Part shown: piece after piece, positions 56,853 through 64,000 of the stretch
Numbering within the stretch: position 1 is the first letter of the stretch
Layout: each line of letters starts with the position of its first letter
DNA from: Manduca sexta
Taxonomy: Eukaryota > Arthropoda > Insecta > Lepidoptera > Sphingidae
Reading direction: 5' to 3'
Assembly: GCF_014839805.1 (NCBI RefSeq)
Contig: NC_051135.1
Span: 10,543,291-10,607,290, forward strand
DNA: 64,000 nucleotides
The notes under the pieces: generated by a model
The model's input: only the letters and a program-made list of their open reading frames with translations
Databases searched by the model: none
Told to the model about the DNA's origin: nothing
Position numbers and translations under genes: made by a program

Positions 56853-58118
56853 TTGTTTTCCGAGTTCCTATTTAACGACTAGCTTCGGGTTTTCAGTCAT
56901 TAATGGAATAAAAGTTATTTGATTTTTCCTCTAAAAATGTTAAACTTAATACTTCTATAGTAACTTGTTCAAACATTGACCGAAGTACACACTACAAAAA
57001 AAGCCAACATAATTCTGGCGACTGTTTAAACCGTAACAATTTTGTTTCAAGACAGTAAGGAAAAATATCGTTATAACAAAAATATTTTTTATGAATTTAT
57101 ATAGTGTAATCACGTACATTGAAGATCTTTCAAAAGAACGCAAAATGGGAACGTCGATGAAAATAAATTTTTGCACACAGATAGTGTCTTGTATTACTTA
57201 ATAATAAAAAGGATTTTTTCCCAAAAAAGCTAGAGTAAGACTTTTATGTCGTGATAAATAACTTCTATCAGTGATAACAAGTTATAATATTTGCCCACGA
57301 ATACGCCTGAAAAATAATACGGAATAAATCGAACGCTTAAAAGGCGAAATATCTAAACGACAAATATACCGAAAATGAATTGTATAAATATTTTGAATCG
57401 CCATATTTTTCTGCTCCATTTGATGTAGGTTTTGTAGGTTTAGGACAATTTTAATATCATTACACTAATACTATATCTTTATAAAATAACAAGTTTAATT
57501 GTTATGAATTTTCATATTAAAATCAAAACTTTTAAAAACTCTACTCAAAAATTTACTGATTGTCGCTTAGATATGATTGCCTTTCAACTGCCGAAATACT
57601 TTCCCGGTATAAAAAGTAATATACAGAAGTAATGTATCTCCTTATTAGTGAAAATATACTGGCGTAAAAAATCTGTATTAAATATTTTCCCACTATAAAA
57701 AGTAGTATAGCACTCACGAGTAATGTAGGTATCCTCCTATTCGTAAAAGAATTTTAAAAAAATGTTTCAGAGATTAGCTCCTACAAACCTAGAAACTAAC
57801 AAACACAAACTATTCCTCTTTATATTAATATGGATACCCTACCAACAAATCAATAACACTCCAAACTTTTACTGAAATGAATAAAACAGTGTTATCTTGA
57901 GGTGTTATTAAACCTTGTCCAACGATTTATAGCAGTTTCAGAAGTGTCATGTCATAAGTTGTTATTGTCTAGTCTAGACGTATTGCGATGCAGACTCTAC
58001 TTTTTGTCTAGTACATTGTAATAATTTGAAAATATACTAGTTATAATTACGAGTTATTATCACGAAATTTATCCCACGGCCATTTTCAAAATATAAATTA
58101 GCTATCATATTTTTTATA
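56853..58118. other. gene-free stretch upstream of the tRNA gene
   Basis: Two weak Hel-5-like segments (TTTCCCGGTATAAAAAGTAA at 57601 and TTTTCCCACTATAAAAAGTA at 57686, each followed by a TATAGC-type block) suggest a decayed direct repeat of Helitron material. Nothing else recognised. Confidence 0.35.
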
Positions 58119-58420
58119 GTAATAATATGCGGCCTATTATATATACTGTCTTACTGATGGGCACGGACCTCTTCTACTTCTGAGAAGGTTTAGGCTTTAG
58201 TCCACCACGCTGGCCTAGTGCGGATTGGCAGATTTCACACTATTGAAAAATTCTCAGGTATACAGGTTTCCTCACCATGTATTCCGTCAACGTTAAAACA
58301 AGCGATAATTCACGAAGAATAGACACATAACTGTAAAAAAGAGATGCGTGCCTTTGGGTTTTGAACCTGTGGATATTTGTCTCTGCTGTCCGTTCCACTC
58401 CCAACTAGGCTATCGCCGCT
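58119..58420 (-). mobile_element. SINE-A, full length
   Basis: Minus-strand box A TAGCCTAGTTGG and box B GGTTCAAAACC near the 58420 end; tail near 58119. The body carries several changes (for example TATTCTTCGTGAATTATCGC intact but the tail shortened), so it is an older copy. The flanks ATTTTTTATAGT and ATTTTTAATAAT may be a decayed target duplication. Confidence 0.75.
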
Positions 58421-58599
58421 TGTATTTTTAATAATATCACTTAAAATGTTGTTGCAGAGTATAAAATCGTATATAATATGTACATATTAACGTATTTTTT
58501 AATATTAAGGTAATAAACTGACATATAGGTCACCTGGTGGAAGTGATCACCGCTATGGATAGCTGTTAGAGTCTATGAGTGTAAGAATTTCGTCATCTA

Positions 58600-59457
58600 T
58601 CTATACTTATAATAAATCTGTAGAGAGGTCAATTCTGTACATGAAATATATTTCCAAAATAATTATCAGGGGGTGATTAGGGATCCATACTGATGCCAAA
58701 AATGCAATTAGTAAATTTTTGTCCGTCTGTCTGTCTGTCTGTCTGTCTGTCTGTATAACCGTTATAGAAACAAAAACTACTCGACGGATTTTGACGAAAC
58801 TTGGTACAATTATTTGTCATACTCCTGTGCTGGTTATAGTATACTTTTCATCACGCTACAATTAATAGGAGCAGAGCAGTGAAGGGAAACGTTGGGAAAA
58901 CGGGAGAAGTTACTCCATTTTTTAAGCTTCCATCGCGTGTGCAACCTTAATGGATAAAGCTACACAAAAATAATGTATGACGGAAATGTTCTCCTTAAAA
59001 TTATGTAAAAAATATCCCACGACAGCATATGTCTATCTTTTATGGTTGACTCACAATAACACGTGTAAGTCCCGATAGCTTAGCAGTTCGAAGCTTTCTC
59101 ATTATATTTGTCTACTCTTACATTTATAAGACTTTCAGTCATCCCTAATTAAAAAAGTTAACATTATTAAATATTCCATAAAAAAGAATCATAGAAATCA
59201 GTATAGAAACACCAATGTTATACATGAAATACGCTAATAATAAGCCATCATGCGTGAATACTGAATCATGCTATAAGGATTATTTTTGTATATATATATA
59301 AGGTCGCGAACGCACAGGCAGGCGGCTTGCTTGGTACCTAGAGGCTAGCGAATCACCGAGCGAGTAGCTTCGTAAAACGAACATTCTCGAACGTTCGCGA
59401 CCGGCTCCATTTTTGAAGTCCGAAATCCACGCGGGCGAAGCTGCGGGCGGAAGCTAG
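58600..59457 (+). mobile_element. non-autonomous Helitron Hel-1, copy 2 (858 bp)
   Basis: Same ends as copy 1: A before TCTATACTTATAATAAA, and CTAG followed by T. Only scattered base changes and a few short indels separate the copies, mainly a longer TGTC array (58721-58754), an extra TATA unit near 59290 and an extra five bases near 59225. The 11-bp inverted repeat is intact at 59302-59312 and 59392-59402. This suggests both copies moved recently or were duplicated. Confidence 0.88.
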
Positions 59458-59616
59458 TTTATAATAAGGAGTACCTACATTCTAGCCTTTATACATGGTT
59501 GTTTGCTCACATTGTGCCAAAAATTATCCATAAATAACGAATATTATCGTCAAAAATCCTGATTTTAGTTTCAGAATTTCTGAAAATTTTGTAGTTTAAT
59601 GCGAATATGGCGAAGT

Positions 59617-59690
59617 GTATTTCTGACTGAAAGAATAACGTTGCCGCTGCGACGAATTCTCTTAGTAGCGGCATCAAGGCACGTAAAATT
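59617..59690 (-). repeat. repeat D-related fragment
   Basis: GTGTATTTCTGACTGAAAGA then GTTGCCGCTGCGACG matches the same terminal segment as at 5507, extended by TTAGTAGCGGCATCAAGGCA. Confidence 0.5.
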
Positions 59691-60227
59691 AAAATTACTT
59701 TTTATAACTATTTATTTTGTTCGAAACTTACACTTTATTATTTTACATGTGTGGCTCAAGTAACTTACTGTAACGAATTATTTCCAAGTATATAAGTATG
59801 TGGTTTGGTGTGGTTGTAGTAAGGAAATTTCAAAATGACCCTGTATAATAGCATATTGAGTTCAAAAGGTCCTTCACAAACAGACACCTAAGTACGGTCC
59901 CTATTCTTAAGAAACCCTTAAACACCTTTAACATAAAAAACAAAAGACAATTTAGGTTTGTTCGCGTTGTTTAACAGCTAAAAGCGAAAATGCGTACAAA
60001 AATTTAACGCCTTTTTCTTAATATATTAGAGTGAGTGCACTCGAAACTTCAAAGGAAAAGCGACGATGCGAGTCGTTTCCTCTTAAAATGATCTTGAAGT
60101 GTAAAAATGGGGGGCGACCGTCTATCTAAGGGCGTTAGAGGTGGTGTTTATACTACAAACTCTTTAAGACTATTTAATTTGTATATGATGAAAACTCTTT
60201 TCTTTTGATCCTTTTTTAAAGGAAGAA

Positions 60228-60526
60228 TCTATATATATAAAAGAAAGTGGTGTTAGTTACACCAACTAACTCAAGAACGGATGAACCGATTTGGCTGAAA
60301 ATTGGTGGAGAAGTAGCTTAGAACCAGGAGACGGACATAGGATACTTTTTATCCCGTTCCCACGGGAACAGGACGTGACATAAGACGTGGTATAAGAAAG
60401 CAAAATTTGGTATGGAGATAGTATAAGCCCTGGGAAGGTTATAGGCTACTATACCGGGAAAATATATAGTGGGACTTTTATCCCGGAAAATTCCTCCACG
60501 CGGGGGAAGCCGCGAGCAAAAGCTAG
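60228..60526 (+). mobile_element. non-autonomous Helitron with a Hel-4-type 3' half (299 bp)
   Basis: A then TCTATATATATAAAAGAAAG at the start; GCGAGCAAAAGCTAG then T at the end, so both termini are intact. The 5' half (GTTAGTTACACCAACTAACT, AACCGATTTGGCTGAAAA) differs from other copies. From AAATTTGGTATGGAGATAG onwards it matches the copy at 47550. It looks like a chimera of two Helitron types. Confidence 0.75.
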
Positions 60527-60814
60527 TATCAAATAATTGTTACTTTGCTTCAGGTTATACAACATAAATATTTTATTAACATTAAAAAGGTTACGGTTTT
60601 TTTATCAGGTTCTAAGAAGTATTTCAAACAGCCTATACAAGTGTAATTGATTTTTTGTGTGTGAAGTAAAGAATATCTCGTATTTTATTATTGTAAAAGA
60701 TAACTTGTTTACAATACACAAATGTATACTGTATAGGTGATTTGAATATCTGAATGTATTCAACTATTTATGTGGTTGACTGTATTATAATCATTTTAGT
60801 TTTGAAATCAATTT

Positions 60815-60893
60815 TTTACCGGGTCTTTTAATAGAACTCAGATCCACACGGTTCACAGCACAATCACACTGTAACTAGACTACTGAGGCATTA
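60815..60893 (-). mobile_element. SINE-B head fragment
   Basis: Plus-strand reading CAGATCCACACGGTTCACAG and CTAGACTACTGAGGCA is a reversed SINE-B-type tRNA head. It is about 300 bp from the 3' fragment at 61202 and in the wrong order to be one element. Confidence 0.4.
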
Positions 60894-61201
60894 AATAATG
60901 ATTTCATAAACTAACATTAGATGTTGCATAAAACCTCATTAACTTGATTAAAACGTTGATTTTTAATTTAGATAAGCGCTGACTTGATAAACCTTGTTAT
61001 GTTTTAATTGTATTAACTTAGTTTTACTTTTTGATATACTGTTTGAAGAGTTAATATTTATATAAACCTAACTGCTTATTACTGCGAAAAGGTCTCCTTT
61101 TAAAATAGTTTTTAAGTATTCAAACTAATTACTCAGACATTTGTTGACCAATTTCCGTCATTCCTTTTTTATTTATTAAAGTAGGTTCTCGGAATCGTTT
61201 C

Positions 61202-61345
61202 ATTACACACACATAACACCCGTAGGGGTAAACTGAGGTGCCATCAGGGCGTCCATTTTGCCCAATTTGCCTTCCATCGGATATGATAAGGAGCGATCCT
61301 GTCGCTTTATCGAGCGCAAATTTTAGACTCCAGGAATACTGACTA
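61202..61345 (-). mobile_element. SINE-B, 3' part
   Basis: Plus-strand reading ACACCCGTAGGGGTAAACTG, GGTGCCATCAGGGCG and AAATTTTAGACTCCAGG is the reversed 3' half of SINE-B with many changes. The region beyond 61345 is too decayed to follow. Confidence 0.65.
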
Positions 61346-62044
61346 GGGAAACCGAATATAACTTTTCCATATGATGACAGTTCCAACAGCCATGATCGAA
61401 TAGTGGTAAGAAACTTAAGTTCATGTTTCTTGTGAATGTAACTTGTGTTCAGATTTTATTTCTGTTTTCCATTCCTCATTTAGGCTCTTTTCTATCAGTT
61501 GACTAAGACTGTTTCCACAATAATTATCTCTCCGAAATGTATTTAAAATATATTTTAAATTTTTTTTGTTTGTTTTATAATTCGTGACCAGTTGCTTGTT
61601 AACTAATATTTTTTATACCACCATTCTGGTCACAGCTTTGTTTCCAATACCAAAGTATATTAAAGCGCTAGATTTATTATTCTGTTTACCTACTTTCAGC
61701 AACAAATAAACACTTAATGTATCTAGGCCACTAATCGAAGGCTGAAAATGATCAAAACCATCAAACCCGATTTGCCAAGCAGTCAATGCCAATTTGCCAT
61801 GAAAGCTCTGCTTGGCATTAATGTTCAGGCTAAACTAATCACCGTCAAAAGCCGGTTGAGCTATTATTTTGACAGAAGCGAACAAAGTGATGCACTTATA
61901 ATGTGCTCGCAGAAACAGCGCCGTAGTAGTTGTGTGAAACGCTAGATGGCGTTGTTACGGTTTCCTGGTTTGGAGTTAGTGGTTGCCATCTGAATAGGGA
62001 CTTGAATGTATTATCTAGTTGTTAAAAGTGTTGGCTCGTCATAA

Positions 62045-62284
62045 TCTATATGTATAAAAATGAATCCCTATTTCCCTTGGTCACGCCATCACGCGTGAAC
62101 GGCTGGACCGATTTCACTATTTTTTTGTTGTGTTTGTTATTGTCAGGAGAAGGATCTTATGAAAGAAAAAATTAAGCAAGTTAAGCGGAACGTTATAAAA
62201 TTTAAGAAAAGTTTATTTCAGCGATTGACAGAATGCACGCTGCAAATTCATAGTTGACAGGACAACGTCTGTCGGGTCAAATAG
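62045..62284 (+). mobile_element. non-autonomous Helitron Hel-3, copy 2 (240 bp)
   Basis: A then TCTATATGTATAAAAATGAA at the start. The 3' end reads GTCGGGTCAAATAG then T, where CTAG has become ATAG. It is shorter than copy 1 through a deletion around 62215 (the second CTGTCAGCAATTGACAG-like unit is missing). Confidence 0.75.
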
Positions 62285-63361
62285 TATTAAATATTAACTG
62301 AAGTTAAATTCTGCAATTGTTGACAAAATACGACCCGTTGTGGCTTTAGATCTATGCACGTTCGTTAAATATTTTGTTATGTAGGTATATCATTTTATTC
62401 GACAAAGACATATTCTGATATAGTAATATTACATTAAAATGAAAAATATATTAGACAAGAATAACAAAAGTTAATTAAAACAAAAAATAAATCTAAAAAG
62501 CGGTTTTAAAATTCAACCCTCCACTGCGTATTTTTTATTTCACGACCGTGTTTATCTCGCAGCGGGATAAACACTTCAAATGCAAATCAACCCGTTTCGC
62601 GTACACGTGGCGTTTGCGGATTAATTTCGTCTAATAACCACTAATTGTACTTGGTTGCGTTTATTGTAGTCGTGCTTTGGTTATTGTGGTTTGGAGTTTG
62701 TCAGATTAAGAAATTGTGGGAAGGGTTGATTGTGATGGTAGAACGCCGTGGAATGGCTGAATTGAGTTCACTATGGATTTGAATGACTGATAGAATTTTT
62801 TCGTTGAAGTTAATATGTGTTTTATGTTATTGATAATATGAATGATACTTATTATTTATTTCTTTGCTGGTTTACACATAATATGTGTGCTATAATGCTT
62901 TAAGTATGATAAAAAATATTTATTTTTTCTTAATCAAACAAAATGTAATTAACTTTAACATCTGTTGCTAGAAAATAGTTTAGAACAGCTGTGCACAAAA
63001 ACATGATTTTAGTGCATACAAAAATAAATTCTAAATTTATTTATATAAAAGAATAAACTTGGTCAGCTTCGAAATGCATAAGCAAAAAGGCGGGAAAACT
63101 TATGGTACACAAAAAAAAAATGCTCTCTCATTTAGAATTCGTCTCCCCATAGTGTGGAAAATAAAGAGTGTTTTGGCTGCAGCTCTGCCTGGGGAAATAT
63201 GTATGGAATTAAGCTTGTTCGCGAAAACTGGGCGCTGTCGACTTTTTATTAAAACGTATCGTAGTGTTAGAATTTGTTTAAACTTTGTTTATTCAAAATT
63301 GTTTTTGGCTGAGAGGTATTTTTTAGTTACGTGTTATTTTTATTTCTTATATTGCTTTGAA
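62285..63361. other. gene-free stretch with a strong hairpin
   Basis: GTGTTTATC at 62548-62556 and GATAAACAC at 62566-62574 form a perfect 9-bp stem with a 9-base loop. A 101-codon plus-strand frame at 63059-63364 has no family resemblance. Confidence 0.4.
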
Positions 63362-63600
63362 TGACGAGATGAGCTTGCCGTTCACCTGATGGTACGCAAT
63401 ATGACCAGCCGTACACACCATCCAACACCTTGAAATACAAAGTATTGTTTGGTATTCCACTGCGCTCGCCATCCTGAGACATGAGATGATAAGTTTAATT
63501 ATGTCCAGTTATTAGACTGGCTACAATGCAACACAATAGCGACTACATACTGCTGCTTGGCGGCAGAAATAGACATTGCGGTGGTACCTAAACATGGCTG
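63362..63600 (+). repeat. repeat D, copy 2
   Basis: GAGCTTGCCGTTCACCTGAT, GGTATTCCACTGCGCTCGCC and ACTGCTGCTTGGCGGCAG. It lacks the first 40 bp of the longest copy and stops soon after GCGGTGGTACCTA. Confidence 0.7.
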
Positions 63601-63693
63601 GCTTTATCCAGCACGATTGATCTGACTTTGGCTCAAGTATGAAGTCTCCCACTTTTGGTATTTCTACTTTAAGACTTAGCATTACTTCTTATA

Positions 63694-63984
63694 AGCGATG
63701 ATAGCCTAGTTGGTTGTGGAACGGACTGCCGAGACGAATGTCCGCAGGTTCAAATCTCAAAGGCAACACACCTCTGACTTTTTTAAAATGATGTGTGTTT
63801 TCTTTGTGAATTATCGCTTGCTTTTACGGTGCAAGAAAACATCGTGAGGAAATCTGCATATTTGAGAAGTTCTCTATAGGCATTTTGAGGGTTTGTGAAG
63901 TCTACCAGTCCGCATTAGGCCAGCGTGGTGGTCTAAGGCATAATCCCTCAGTATATAGTATATAATACGGAACTGATATTATTA
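63694..63984 (+). mobile_element. SINE-A, nearly full length
   Basis: Box A TAGCCTAGTTG and box B GGTTCAAATCT are present; the body is recognisable to CAGCGTGGTGGTCTAAGG. The segment around GAGGAGGCCCGTGC is deleted and the tail is ACTGATATTATTA. The flanks CTTCTTATAAG and CATCTTATGAC may be a decayed target duplication. Confidence 0.78.
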
Positions 63985-64000
63985 AAACATCTTATGACGT

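Noticed and set aside
63059..63364. 101-codon plus-strand frame
   Set aside because: It contains a nine-base A run and no domain, and ends beside repeat D; treated as chance.

Overview
The window looks like nuclear DNA of a moth or butterfly (Lepidoptera). It is A+T-rich throughout, has no long open reading frame on either strand (the longest is about 115 codons), and is packed with families typical of lepidopteran genomes. These are two tRNA-headed SINEs with box A and box B, small non-autonomous Helitrons (5' TC, 3' CTAG, inserted between A and T), 3' relics of endonuclease/reverse-transcriptase LINEs, and short inverted-repeat DNA transposons (hAT-like, Tc1-like and unclassified). There is no bacterial or organellar signature. 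Essentially all of it is intergenic or intronic.

Host-gene content I can support is small. (1) A 183-bp internal coding exon on the minus strand (5283-5465) has a consensus acceptor and donor, phase 1 at both ends, GC-rich codons and a hydrophobic, probably membrane-spanning segment; I do not recognise the protein. (2) A minus-strand tRNA-Arg(TCG) gene lies at 56780-56852. (3) A candidate minus-strand promoter and non-coding first exon lies near 42.9-43.3 kb: CpG-rich block, TCAGT initiator, then GTAAGT donor. It could be the start of the gene that owns the 5.3-kb exon, which would make the 37 kb between them intron; this is inference only. A second CpG-rich block lies at 48.2-48.4 kb.

Layout. 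0-13 kb: SINE copies, a 500-bp hAT-like element inserted 17 bp inside the intron next to the coding exon, a Helitron, a diverged inverted-repeat element and a LINE relic. 13-17 kb: AT-rich and nearly featureless. 17-28 kb: SINE and LINE tails, a 149-bp inverted-repeat element with 8-bp target duplication, an 841-bp Helitron, and two of the three copies of a CATYGA-ended inverted-repeat family (the first is at 12.98 kb). 28-37 kb: Helitron fragments, a 260-bp hAT-like element with a perfect 8-bp target duplication, a diverged tandem repeat and a long-armed inverted-repeat element. 37-41 kb: full SINE with target duplication and LINE relics. 43-51 kb: the CpG-rich blocks, another inverted-repeat element and a LINE C-terminal relic. 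51-64 kb: Helitrons (including the second long copy, 858 bp), the tRNA gene and more SINEs.

I found no CRISPR array, operon, integrated virus or multigene system. The most informative material is transposon biology: several internally deleted or palindromic non-autonomous families, each with more than one copy or with readable target duplications. Family labels (SINE-A, Hel-1, repeat D and so on) are working names for this window only; relationships were judged by eye, without alignment software or databases.
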